DNA of 64,000 nt from Klebsormidium nitens. Taxonomy: Eukaryota; Streptophyta; Klebsormidiophyceae; Klebsormidiales; Klebsormidiaceae. Position 1 is the stretch's first letter. Each line of letters opens with the position of its first letter. Below, in pieces: positions 24,301-36,400 of this stretch. The translations under genes and the position numbers were made by a program. The stretch covers positions 43,419-107,418 of the forward strand of contig DF237003.1 in assembly GCA_000708835.1 (NCBI GenBank). Direction: 5' to 3'. The notes below the pieces were generated by a model. It had not been told where the DNA came from. It saw only the letters and a program-made list of their open reading frames with translations, and did not search any database.

Positions 24301-26535
24301 GAAGGCGCCTTTTTGCGGAACACTAGAGAAGTGTCTGGGAACGGAGACTGTGCTCACGAATAAAAGTCCTTTTGAGGACGGCGGGAGAGCTCTTGCTTAA
24401 ACGATACCCTGGGAACGAGGCTGCTGCCCGCTCTGCTAGTGGGCCCGACACTGCCAAGGAGAAGCTCAGGTGAGAAGGGGCCATCTCTCGTCCACCTTTG
24501 AAGTGCTCTGGACACGGAAAATCAGGCTTAGCCGACAAAGCAGCTTTCTTTAAACCCTTGGGGTGGACGGATGAACCTTTGCTTAAAAGCGAGGCCCAGA
24601 AGCGAGGCTGAGGTTCTCAGGGTTAACAGAAGCTTATTGAGACGTCTCGGGAAGTAAAGGTTGCCCCTTGGAGCGGAAGATTGTACTTGCAGTCTTAATG
24701 TAGCAGAACAGTTCTGAATTCAATACACCATCCCAGCTTATGGAGATTTATGCGCACACTTTCAAGCTGCATCAGACGCCCTTTCCCGAGGTATCGGTCT
24801 CCACCGCGACCTTGCCACACTCTTTGCGACGGAGGGAAACCGTGTCAAGCTGATTGACTCTGCAAAACACAGTCCATGTCCGTGGCTTCAATTGCTGCTG
24901 ACGTCTGCCATTCTCTTTCTCGCAGAGACTTCGTCAACGAGCAGAACGTGTTGTCACAGCCCAAGGGGTACATGTGGGCGCTCCGCTGCGACGACCACTC
25001 CACCTGCGAGGTACGTACCGCCTCCTCGCGACACGTGGTCGGGATGCTCAAAACCACGGTCAGAGATGGCCGCACTGTTCTGGATATTCGAAGTTGTTTG
25101 TATAGACTTGCTCAAACTTTATAAGGGAGCTGGTCTACTTTACTTCGAAAATGGAATACGGATACAAAGTCGGATTTAGGCGCATCAGCCGCTTACCTCG
25201 CAACCGTTGTTTTGCATTGTAAAGGAGAAGCGATTTCACGGGAGAAGGTTCCTGCTTCTCCGCGCGTGATAATTCCGTCCGTGTTTACACTTTCGAGAAA
25301 CGCGTCGATGAAACAATGGTCGCTTGCAGAAGCGTAGTTGACGAAGTATGTGGCAGCGCCAATATTCGCAGGTCATTTCATGCTGAGCTGCGGATGGGCT
25401 TTTGAATCGCACCGAATTGTTGGTCGAGCTTTTTACCCAACCTGGCCGTCCCACAAATTCAGGACGCAAACGCTCGCTTTGAAATCTGTGCTCTCATTGG
25501 TACTCTTCTCGTTGATAGCACCATGCGACTACTTCAGTAAAGTGACGTCCTGTGAGGACAGATAAGGGAGGAAGTCCCGGTTCTTATGTGAAACGCGCAC
25601 TGGTTTTGGACTCGCAAAGCCCTCTCATCGTCATTCCAAATCGAGGAACTCCAACGCGCGGAAGAAACCAAGATCTTCCTTTCTCTCTCCAGATTGATGA
25701 GCACTTCTTTTTGGAGCTGACAATGGATTCCCGGTGGCGAGTCAACGTATACAACACGCCCAAGACCAGGGAAATTCACCGGTAGGGCGCCAACGCATAC
25801 CGGACAACCCTAAACTTTCCAGAACCTCACCGCCCATTGCTGATGGTGTCGCTGGTTTCAGAAACTCAATCTCTTTCTGGTGCACTCTGGGTGGTCTTCT
25901 GCTGAAGCGTAAAGTGCTTTGTCAAGCGATTCCCTTGTGGATCAAACGGCTGAAGTGTGTCTCTTTGCTGCGTATCGTGTTCCTCAGTGTATGCTGACCA
26001 TGCTTGGAAAAAGGGGCCCAGCTTGTTAGAGCTCGCCAGCGGTGACGACAATTGTAAAGGATAGTACTGCGCGACGGCTCACGTCGTCTGCTGCGCGCCT
26101 GCCAAGGATGCAAACGGTTATTTCCGCTGGCAGCAGCAGGAATTGCGGCCCAAACATCGGATGCAGTTTTCCGCATCCCCCTATCAAGTCAAATCCCGTC
26201 CGTGTCGTTGTTATACTGCGCTTAGGTAGAATACAGAGACCTTCTTAGCCCTTATCGCCACCACTGAAGCGGCTTCTTGTTCCGACCGCAGGCTCATGGC
26301 GGACCGCACCATGTTGGAGGAGACGCTCCGCAACCGCGGGGTCCGCTTAATCCGTACGATCTCCGGGCACATCCAAGCCCTGTCCCCGCGCCACGCCAGC
26401 CGCCGGGTGTCGTCATCGTCGAGCAGCCAACCGGGGTCTAGCGGCCCCGGCTCGCCCGGTTCGGACTTCGGGGGATCCCCCACGGGAGTGCCGCTCGTGC
26501 GGGGCCCCTCGAGCGTGCCTCCCATCAGGGAGTAG
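21375..26535 (+). CDS. RING-finger protein with a GOLGA7/ERF4-like domain (7 exons, 361 aa)
   Basis: Exons: 21375-21461, 22443-22625, 23085-23340, 23826-23967, 24926-25010, 25693-25781, 26292-26535; all phases fit and the sum is 362 codons with the stop. The N-terminus is a C3HC4 RING (C8, C11, C23, H25, C28, C31, C42, C45; CPIC and CPTC ends), typical of E3 ubiquitin ligases. Then come a Lys-rich helix, a Pro-rich linker (about 91-120), and a domain with F-N-D-F..N, a Cys-rich hydrophobic hairpin ([16 protein letters not shown], about 200-215) and FVNEQN. From memory, the order amphipathic helix, Cys-rich hydrophobic hairpin, I/V-x-E-Q-N, P-x-G matches GOLGA7/ERF4, the partner of DHHC palmitoyl-transferases; this is a tentative call. 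The tail is Ser/Gly/Pro-rich. I splice at CACCG|GTAGGG (25781) rather than stop at the TAG there, because exon 7 continues the frame in the right phase. Likely a membrane-bound ubiquitin ligase. Confidence 0.85.
23920..24480. repeat. Minisatellite of 160-173 bp units covering the exon 4 donor of the RING gene
   Basis: The segment encoding the Cys-rich hairpin plus the donor (GAGAAGCTCAG|GTGAG type) is repeated downstream, with AAGCTCAGGT at 23960, 24120, 24290 and 24463. Each copy keeps the exon end (CTGCTGGTGGGCCGACACC, slightly altered in the last) and a GT donor, but the upstream part of the exon is missing or frame-disrupted. Only the first copy is joined to the full exon 4. Confidence 0.88.
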
Positions 26536-27734
26536 AGGAGACGGGTTATGCAAAGCGTAGGAGATTGTGAAACATGACTGACCTAATTGAAAATGATATA
26601 GTAGATAGTTCTTGAACGAGGATAGACTGATTAGAAAGTCAAAGGAGAGCGAGTCAAACTGGACTGTGATCAGGTCGAAACGTACGCTGATTGCTAGCGC
26701 AATCTGCTGCAGATAGCTCTAGGTTAGATGTTGCACTGTACAAATGATGCCGGCACTGAAGAAAGCTCTAGATACAGGTTCAAACTTCTCTTAATAGAAA
26801 ACGTACAGTACAAATAGGGTTGGTTACGAGCCTGCCGGCCAATGAACGCGTGGTCTCCGGTGCTACCTAGTTCAATTCACGATTTACTATGCACAAATCA
26901 AGTTGCAGTTGACTTGCTCCGAACAGACGATCAGGCTCACATGATGCCGGGCGGCCGGCCCGGGCATGGCATGTCGATATAAGGCATGCAGTCGCGAACC
27001 GACTGAGCCAGGCTGGAATGAAAAGTCATATAACTACTTTTGAACTTTCTCGGGTCCGTTGTAAGATCAACTAGAGCAACCGTACCCCTGAGTATTTACA
27101 GGCTCGCGGGTACTTGAAACTGCAATTCGTGATGTAATACCACAATGTGTGGCAGACGTCGTCTAATGCATCATGCATCATTGGCCCTGCATGAAACATA
27201 GGCGCGTACTTATTATAATATGCAGTGACGGCATCTATCTGCTACTAGCATCATTGCTAGCAAGCTAGTAGCTGCGCAGCATCCTAGTCGCATGCCAGTT
27301 CCGTGGCCGTCTGATCGATGAGCCACATCTTATGCTGCGCGGGCCGAGACCGCGTCAGTCACTTGAGGGCCGAGAACAAGCCATGCATGAGGCCCCCGGG
27401 CACACGTACAGTCGCCGGCGCAGCATGATTCGTATTCATGCGCGCATCATGCCGCTTAGTAGCTTGTGAGCTGATGATAGAAAGCGTGGTGACCTTCAGC
27501 ACCTTCAAAGGAGACACTCTGGCTAACACAAACAGTCTCAAACACAAGGTTACCTTTCAGAGGCGGCTTTCCGCATTGGAATAAATGTGAATAAAACTTT
27601 GACCCAAACTCACCACAATCTTAACTTCCGTCCGTTTGTCTTTCACAGCTCCCAATCAACTCTCAAACAGGTTTTCGGAGTGCCAAGACTTGCTAAATCC
27701 GCAGATGCATTGGCCGTCAAAATGAGAGCCCTGC
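26536..27734. other. Convergent intergenic region between the RING gene and MICU
   Basis: The two flanking genes end here from opposite sides, so this should hold both 3' untranslated regions. I see no coding frame with support. Several short palindromes occur (for example GCATGATGCATCATTG-like strings around 27170-27180 and GGCCGGCC near 26953), without a clear function. Confidence 0.5.
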
Positions 27735-30700
27735 CTACCACATGCCTTTCAAGGCGTGCGCCCACATCACGGGCCCCCAGCTCGCGTTCTTGCCGTCCTT
27801 CGAATCGGCGGCCGTCAGAAACTCCTCGCAGCTGATCCGGCCGTCCCCGTCAATGTCGAAGATATAGAAGATAATGTCGAGGGTGATGTCATCAAAGCTG
27901 ACGCCGCACACGTCGTGGACGGCCTCCCGGAACTCGCCACGTGTCAGCCCGTCGACGCCCTCGGGGCTGTGGGCGAGAAACTGGTCGAGGGCGTCATCGA
28001 GCCGCGGAACCACCCAGCGGCAGTGGGCAAACGCCCAAAAGTCCTCATACGAGATGCGGACACTCTGCAAGGTCAAGAAACGATGGCTTATGAAGCATGA
28101 TAAAGGTTCGGAGAAGTTTCGGCCATTATTCTGAAGCCAGCAGTAGATTAGAAACTGTTCAAGACCCGTGTGGATACCTTGTCGGCTCTCGAGCACTATC
28201 TTCATTGATACGCCGCGTGAGCGTAGGGAAAACGGTGAACATTTGTTCTCTTCCACTCGGGTCAGGAATTGGGCTAACAAGTTGAAGAATGCCTTAAGCA
28301 CCTTTTGCTCCAACTTTGCTTTGCACAAGAGTTCGCACAATTGAAAACGACACAGCTTCATACCCCAAAACCCTTCAAACCTCCGAAAATCCGAAACCCT
28401 GGCACTCTAAACCCCAGATCAGATCCTTCTCACCTTGAACGCCTCCTCGGCGGCCAGCTTGTCCACACGTGCCATGAGCGGCGCCAGGTGCTCCATGTCC
28501 GCCGCAGCAACCATGGACAGCGCAAAGTCCTTCGCCGAAACGGTGCCCTCGTTGCGCCAGTCATAGTGCGCAAACTCCAAGCGCGTAATCTGCAGAGAAC
28601 GTGTGAAGAGCAACACTGCGGGGTCTGCCGACAAGGCAGAACCGTCTTCAAATCCGAACGTGGGAAGTGAGCGCCTGGAATGAGGGAGCGCCTTGCGAAT
28701 ACACTAACAGGCCACACTCCGCTTGCAATCATTCCTTCACTACGATTGTGCCCTTTATTCCGCTGACCGCCTCCAGCATCTCCACCAAAAACTACTCGCA
28801 CAACGGCAACTTTTCACTACGGTCGTGCTATCCATTCCGCTCACCTCCTCCTGCAGTTCCGCCATGAACTTCTGGAACGCCTCTAAGGTGAGGCACTGCT
28901 TGCCGTCCTTCCCGAAGAAGTACTCCACCACGCCCCCCTCGTCGACGCTCGTGCCGAGGCGGGGCGGGCTCTTCCCCGAGAGGAACCGGAGGCCCCCCCG
29001 GTTGCGCTGCCCGGCCTTGCTCTGCTTCCGAAGCACGGCCATCACCTACGGGGAACAATTGGATACTTTCACGAGCGCAGCCAGCTTCGAGTTAGATCAA
29101 TGTCAGATCTCGAACCAAGATGATAAAGCTTCGACTAGCCCACGAGCGGTAGAGTTGAGTTTAAGGCCGATTCTTGAGTAAGGCTGGTCCAACTCGCCAA
29201 TCGAAAGTGCATATACCGCACTATTTTCCAAGCGTTGCGGTCTAAATAGGTTGATAAACTGGACTAGATCACGTACAGACCTTGAATGGCAGAATATTAG
29301 AGCATCAAAACGGTCTGCGCCATCTGACGGTCTTCTGACGGTCTGTGCTAAACCTAGCGTTACTGGAGCACTATTTGAAAGTGAACGTGGTAAACACAAC
29401 GAGAAGAACAAAAAAAATTGCTGCAAGAACGCATTCCACAAGGTGGAACAGAGGAGACAGGAGAATCACCAGACACGCATAAGGGCACAAGAGCAAGCCT
29501 GTAACTGTGCAAAACTTATTTTGACTCCGAAGTTTTCAACAGAAGTTACTCAAACCGCGTGTGGTTATGGAGGACACATACGGGTAAGTCCGGAGTGACT
29601 TAACGAGTGAGTGACCTAAGATTCACGAAGCCCGACCAAACAAACTGAAACACCTACACAATTGATCACCCGCTCTGCACCCGAACCCACCCTAGCCACC
29701 CTGCTAACCCCACCCGTCCCCCGGGCGCCTATCTTAAGTCACTCGGCTGTTAAGTCACTCGTTGGTTACCAGAGTGGAGGAGACTGGCGCACCGATTTGA
29801 ATTCGTCCTTGTCGACCATTCCGCTCTGGTCCAGGTCGAAGGTGTGGAACGCCTGCTCCACCTCCCAGGGGGGGATGCTCAGCAGCGTTACGAAGAAGAT
29901 GTACTCGGGGAAGGAGATGAAGCCGTCGCCGTTCTGGCAGGAAGAGGATTACTGCTTTAGCGCCATGGTCAACGATTCTAACAACACCATTTCGCACCCA
30001 AAAAACCCTTAACCCTAAAACCCTAAAAAGCTTCTATCAAAGTAGAAGCTAGGCACCCCTCACCCTGGTAAAACGTTCATTCACGATGGAGGTGAATTCT
30101 AAATGAAATGAAGCTAGAAGCTGGATATTCGAAAGGAGTGCTACAATAGGATGCTCGACGTCAACTCAGAATGGGACACGACGAGGAAGGGTTTTTTAAA
30201 GAAGTGCTACGATAGGACGCTCGACGTCAAGTCCAAATCAGTCACGACGAAAAAGTGATTGTACTCGTCGAAGACATGCCTAAAGGTCGACTTATGCGTT
30301 GGGAACAAGACACTGGCCTTCAATTCAGTCAGCCATTTTTATAAGGGGCCCGAAACGAGGCTGCAGCACTGGCGACCCCTTCCCAATCAGGTATATTTGT
30401 TGCCCGCTCTATAGCGCACTTGCCAGAGGACGTCCCAATGGCCGGAAAAGGTATGGTCTTCATTCATTTCGTTCAGCCCCTTTGTTGATTCCAATCAATT
30501 CCGTGATACAACTTTGGCAACGGGGCTTTCTTCTGAGTGGCCAAACAAGCACGGTCGTTCCATATGACATCAGTCCTGCGCGTGAGGAAATATGCTCACC
30601 GTATCAAAGAGCTTGAACAGCTTCGACTCTGGACAGCGCAGCCCTCCCTGCGACGGCTCTCCAGACAGGCTGCCCGTGCGTGCATACGGAGAGTCTGCGG

Positions 30701-32647
30701 AAGAAGATGCAAATGCTGACTTCCATCTGCCATGCTTTCTCCAGTGTGAGCTGATTTTATAGAAACGACTTGATAACATTGAAGACGGAGTTTAAGGTGC
30801 CTGCGTAAATCCGAACTGGATCCTGCTCTTTCCGTCAAGTTTGGCACCCGAGGTCGGATCGCAACGCGCGGTCGAGACCGAGTTCGGTTCTTGATGTCTA
30901 CAAGCAACTTCCCCCCAAAGGACTCCACACATAGTTTCAGGTCACCAATCAGGGACTTCGATTGGTCGCAGTACGAATGGAATTTCGGGAGCTATGTCTA
31001 TCAACGGTGTTGGAAAGCAGATTTCAGACCCACGCGGTTTTTATCCGAGCTCGGGTGCCAAGTTTGACGTAAACAGCAGTACCAAGAAGAGCAACTTGGT
31101 GCTACTAAGTCAAGGCCGCCTCGCTCAGATCGTAACTCCTAGCATAAGCTGGGAACTGTGTTACTCACGAAAATGACAGAGAGCTGATTGAGGGGCACGA
31201 AGGCTGAGGTATCTAGGTTGGAGTATGAGTCTTCATACATAGCTGAGAGCGGCTCTAGACGCCCACCTGATGGAGGGAAGACCGGAACGACGGCCCTCAT
31301 GAGGTCCGCTGGTGTCATCAAAGTCTCTCCTTGGTCCTTGATTGAAGCAAAGTACTCAAACACCTGCATCCAAACGAGGCCGTTTCTGGCACTTTGCAGA
31401 AGAAGAAATGCGAAAGTAGAGTCACTTTCAGCACGAAACTACAGCACTCGCAGCCCGTCCTCATTGCTGAAATGGTCGTAGTCTATCATGCTCTGTTCGT
31501 TTCTGACTTCGAGGTATGTCCTGCTTTACTCTTACACAACTCTAAGAGCACGGGACTTTCAAAAAACATTGCAGAAACAAGGAGAGTTAAGTGTGACTGG
31601 ACCGGAAGCATAGGTCACCTTCTCTGGCGGTGAGCGTGTCCGGATGCGCTTCTCGTAGTAGAAGAAGATGCGTCGCCGCACCGACTGGCCCATCAGGGAA
31701 AAGCCCCACTGGCTCTGCGGTTTGGCGACAGGCGACTCGCCGGGGGGCTCTGGTCTAGTCGGCTGGTCTCCCTGCAGCAGAGTAGAGCGTAAGTAGCAGC
31801 CTTTCCTGGTCAGTTGCCGAAGAAGGTTCCTTTTAAGTACCTGTATGTGTTGCCCTACACAAGATGCATCTGTGACTGCATCCAGTGAAGCAGGAGGGCT
31901 TGAGGGCTGAGAAACTACAATTCCAAAATTGTAGAAGGCAATGAGCAAAAGTGTTGGACTGAGCATTAGGAACGCGCAAATACTCCAAGTACGCCACGGA
32001 AGGCTGAAAATTGCTGCCACAAGGATTGTCCTTGCCTTCTATGCAGATGTATGGCCTTCAGCTTTTGTGAGGGCCAGACCCAACTGAAGACCTTGGGTTG
32101 CAATTGCACTTGCACATGCTTTGAAAATCACGCCTTCTTTTGTTCAATTTCATCATCAGCGGCAGCTCACAACTATCATTAAACACTACTAGTCCTATCT
32201 GAAGAAGGCACACCAGTCCAAGCCAGTAATGTGCAGGTCATGGGACTAACAAACCTCAGCTCTTTCTTCTCCACCCTGGTCGGCTGCCTTGTGCAGGTGG
32301 GGATGGTGGTGCTCATGCTCAAGCGTCTCACTAACCTGAGCTGCATCACATGAGGCAGCGCCGAAACCAAAGCCCAGGACTAAACCCAGGCCCAGACCCA
32401 CCGCCAGGGCACCAAGCGGACTTTCGCCAGCGGCAACATTGGAACAAGCGGAAGGGGTTACATTAGGTGGAGGGTTATATGAAGGGGCTGAGGTGCCTGC
32501 AGAAGGCAGGGACTCATTCAAAAAGGCTTGCAATCCCGGCATGCTTCTGAGCGCCCCAGCCAGTGATGCATCATTGCAGCCCTGCAGCATTTGCGCACGT
32601 CTGAGGTGCCTCACGGTCTGCACAACGAACTTATCAGGCAGCCCCAT
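27735..32647 (-). CDS. MICU: Mitochondrial calcium uptake protein MICU (8 exons, 494 aa)
   Basis: Exons (minus): 32647-32336, 31771-31619, 31363-31267, 30694-30600, 29933-29793, 29045-28845, 28589-28434, 28064-27735; phases fit and the sum is 495 codons with the stop. MICU proteins sit in the mitochondrial intermembrane space and gate the calcium uniporter MCU. Diagnostic segments: a hydrophobic helix (about 75-97) after the N-terminal targeting region, YEKRIRTRSPPEK, VFEYFASIKD, TPADLMRAVVPVFPPS, FISFPEYIFFVTLLSIP, EYFFGKDGK and LEFAHYDWRNEGTVSAKDF. Three canonical EF-hand loops are visible, at residues 218-229, 252-263 and 455-466. Plant MICU is known to have one EF-hand more than animal MICU1, which fits. 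A second possible donor for exon 1 at 32255 (GAG|GTTTGT, same phase) would add 27 residues with a His-rich run; I prefer CAG|GTTAGT at 32336. Confidence 0.95.
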
Positions 32648-33447
32648 TGCAGCTGCAATTGTAATGTATATGTGGCCAGGACAAGGTTACCAACGTTTCC
32701 AAATTGCAATCCTTACTCCGCTTCAGAGTCCAGCCAATGTCTTGAAGGGCCCCATTGAGGCTATGCACTATGGTGCATAGCCTACATTCCTGTTGTATGC
32801 CCTGGCACAGTCAACTAAACCTTTCCAGCTACATGCACAGGCGCCATGTTCTAGGTACCATATTCTGCTGGCAGTGCCATATATAGCTAGACTGCTGGAG
32901 TGCTGCATGATGCCTTCTGTTGCCCACTTCAAGGGGAGTGCAATAAATCAGGAATTGAGGTGTCGGAAGATGCTCTGCAAAATCAGGATTTGGAACCATA
33001 TCCTAGGTAATATGTAATACAACAATTCTCAAAATGTTCGACGAAGGTGGCCATTGAGAACCATAAAGTTGCGCAGTATGATGTACTAATATATGCTTCA
33101 CGTGTGTCGAAGAGCGTTCTCGGTAGGCTAAGCGACTCACGGCGAGTATCTGACTAGTCGAGAGGGTTTTGTAGCTGCTGATGCACACATGCACCGGTAA
33201 TAGTATAGCCTATACTATATAGGCCTCAGAGGGGAAGAGGTTTCGCGGACCGTCAGCTCGGAGTCGCATCCCCTTCGTCTCCAGGTGGCGCAGCTTGCAT
33301 TTCGAGGGGCGCGAGTGCGGCAGAGCTCTCTTTGTCGATCCAGGGACTCCGCCAAGGTCCAGCAGCGAGCCATCCTGAGTACTAGTCAAAGTTGCCAACA
33401 TCTTGCCAAGTTGATTCTAGCTCCCTAAGGTCGGTTGCATTGAAAGA
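32648..33447. promoter_or_regulatory. Shared divergent promoter region of MICU and U2AF65
   Basis: Only 800 bp separate the two start codons, which point away from each other, so both promoters must lie here or overlap. An AT-rich TATACTATATAGG string at about 33210 could serve as a TATA-like element toward U2AF65. No other motif is convincing, and no coding frame is supported. Confidence 0.4.
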
Positions 33448-36400
33448 ATGGCAGATGTGGATGATCGCCCTCCCCGGGATGATGGTCGGGATGGGCGATC
33501 AGCTCCTCGAGATGACGATCACGATAGACGCAGAGATGTAAGCCGTCTGGTCTTTGTTCATTTGAAGCCTCTTGGTAATCTGCATCAGTTCCAACATGCC
33601 CGCATCTTTTGCAGCCATCTCTTTTCCTGTGTCTTGAGGTTTGTAGGTGCTGTTGCTTGAAACAATGTCAATGTTTTGTTCTTTATGCTTGCAGAGGTAT
33701 GATGATGATCGAAAAGATTATGATCGCCGGGAGCGTGATCGTGGCAGTGGCAGGGACAGGCACCGGAGCAGGGAAGACTATGACGACAGGCGCAGGCACA
33801 GGGATGATTATGACGATCGGCACAAGTGAGCTCTATCAATAAATCTTTTGCATGCGCAGTGAACTTGCGCAGAGGACTCATGCAGTATTAGCACTGTGCG
33901 CAAGAAGATGCAATTACCCATTGTATTATCACTTTTGCATTGCTTTGTCGAAGGTCACGCAGCCGGTTCATTAGTCGGGAGACAGGATCAACCACCATTA
34001 CCATATTATGCTCCGATACTAACAAGTTGGTAGTGACTTGCGAGATTTGCTTTTATATGCAAATGCAGAAAAATGTTGATGGTTCGTCTGGTACTTAAAA
34101 GATCTGTTTCTTGCAGTAGCGCTCAGAAGATTTTCTTAAACTGCCCTGCCCTCAAAGGAAATAATCTCGTTGAGATGCATTGACGAGCATTAACTCCGTC
34201 TGTTTATAGGGGCCGCCATTCCAGAGGTCGCAGCCGCTCGCGGTCCCGCTCCCGCTCGCGCGATCGCAGAGGGTAAAATAGCAGCTGCTTTGCTTTGTTC
34301 TCTTTTCTCAACAGATTACCTGAGGTCCTTGTCTTCAAATCCTTTTCCTGATGAAGCAGGTCCCATTGCCTGATTATTTTCAAGGTTGATTCTTGTGTGT
34401 TTGCAGCAGATCATGTTTGAGCACCTCTGTTCGTCTCCTCCTTCTGTGTCCTGCAAGGACTGAAACGATCGTGCCTTTGTGTTCTTTGTGCAGGCGAAAG
34501 GGGAGTGGGTTTGATATGGCACCTCCGGCAGTAGCTGCACCTCCAACCGCTGGTGAGACACGTCGTCCATTTTGCAGAGATTGCACGCCATAGTTGCATG
34601 GCATCTAGTTCGAGTTACTGGCTTATATTGGTGATGTAGCCATAACCTCCTGTAGGAATCCCCCATTGCTAGCATTGATACAGACAGTTCGGTGCTTGTG
34701 AAAGCACTGACCTCGGTTTGATGACTCGAAACCTGGTCAATTGCCAATGCGGAACACTTTTGTCAACTGTTGAAAGAAACAAGCTGTACTTTAGTTGCTT
34801 TCCTCTCATCTCAAACCCCCTACTGAAACTGTTTACCTGTTGTTTGTCTGTGCTGTGTCGTTTGTTGTTGTGTGTGTTGCTCTATATAGTCATGTGTTAG
34901 AGTGGGAAAGCCTGCCCTGGCCACCAACGAACTTGAAAGGCGCCTTCGGAGCATTGGCATGGCAAGGCAGCCTGCTCCACCTTCTTGAGCTGCCGTCGTC
35001 CTTGTTGTGCGGCATACACAGCAAGATAAGCAGTTGATAGATGCTAGGGCAATCGGAGAGTCAGGCATGGGTGTAGATTATCACGGTTTTTGAGCATCTG
35101 TCTCAGCATACTGCATGAACGAACACGTTTGGCACTCTCGAGCTGCGCCCGAATTGCCTGTTCTTGTGCTCAGCTGTCCATCTTACTGATATGTTCAAAA
35201 TCACCTTGTCATGCAGGCGCAGACGCTGGTGGTGCTGTGTACCCCTTTGGACAGGTAAACCTTTCCAGCATGTCTTGTTCTTGAGGTATACCTGGCATAT
35301 AATTGTGACTAGTGGACGAGGAAGGTCATTTTGGGATTTGCAGTACTAGTCTTACTTCATCCTGCGAAAATTGGTGGTTTGCTGGAGCAATAGTCAGCTT
35401 GCCGGCAGGCATGCTCACCCCCAATGTCTGCTTGCAGTTCCCAGGATTCCCCCAGATCCCTGTCGCTGCAATGACGCAGCAAGCCACCCGTCACGCACGC
35501 CGGGTGTATGTTGGGGGGCTTCCGCCGATGGCCAATGAGCAGGTAAGAGAGGAATATCTCAGACAATACTTGCATTGATTTGGCCGACAACCCCGCTTCA
35601 GACCTGTTTGTCATACCTCAAACAGATTCTGATTATTATGCTTTGATACTTTGGCACACGGATATTCATTGGGCCTGCACATCACACCGGGCTTTGTTCC
35701 TCTGACCCAAACACTCTCTAAAACCTTAACTTCGAATACTGCGTCTCGCAGAGTGTGGCGACCTTCTTCAGCCAGGCTATGCATCTGATCGGGGGCAACA
35801 CTGCTGGCCCAGGTACGTGGTGGCACTTTCGTTTCTGGTCTCTCTTCCGCGACGTGACTTTTTGTCTTCCTGAAACGCATCGCTTGTATCTTCTTGATGC
35901 ATTTTCCTTGCTAAGTGCATGTAATTTAGATTGTTCCCCAGTCTGCTTTGCTGTACACCGGTTACGCCATTGATGCTGCAATAATCAAGGTGTCTGTGAT
36001 GCATACATAGTAGTCAATGACTTTCGGGAATGCTGATTGAGGCGATTTGTCTGCAGGTGACTGTGTGGTGAACGTCTACATCAACCAGGAGAAGAAGTTC
36101 GCATTTGTGGAGCTCAGGACTGTGGAAGAAACCAGCAATGCGATGGCGCTGGATGGAGTCAACTTTGACGTGGGTGCTCTTCTTGAATAGTTATTGCAAG
36201 CAGAGTGGCTTGTCTGATTTCGAGCTGAGAAGTGTCGGAGAGTCTCTGGAGATCAAGATCGAAGTTTCACCGCAAACTTGCCTGCGTTGAGCATGCTTGT
36301 CGCCGGGGCATTCTGATCTCTTACTGGACTGTAACTCCTCTCTGTTAGAGCAGGTTGCTTTGAATCAAAGTAGGGCTGATCCGGTTGCTGCGTGCTTAGC

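Noticed and set aside
25778-25785. TAG after CACCGG as the stop of the RING gene
   Set aside because: The same bases form a donor CACCG|GTAGGG whose phase fits a long open final exon at 26292-26535.
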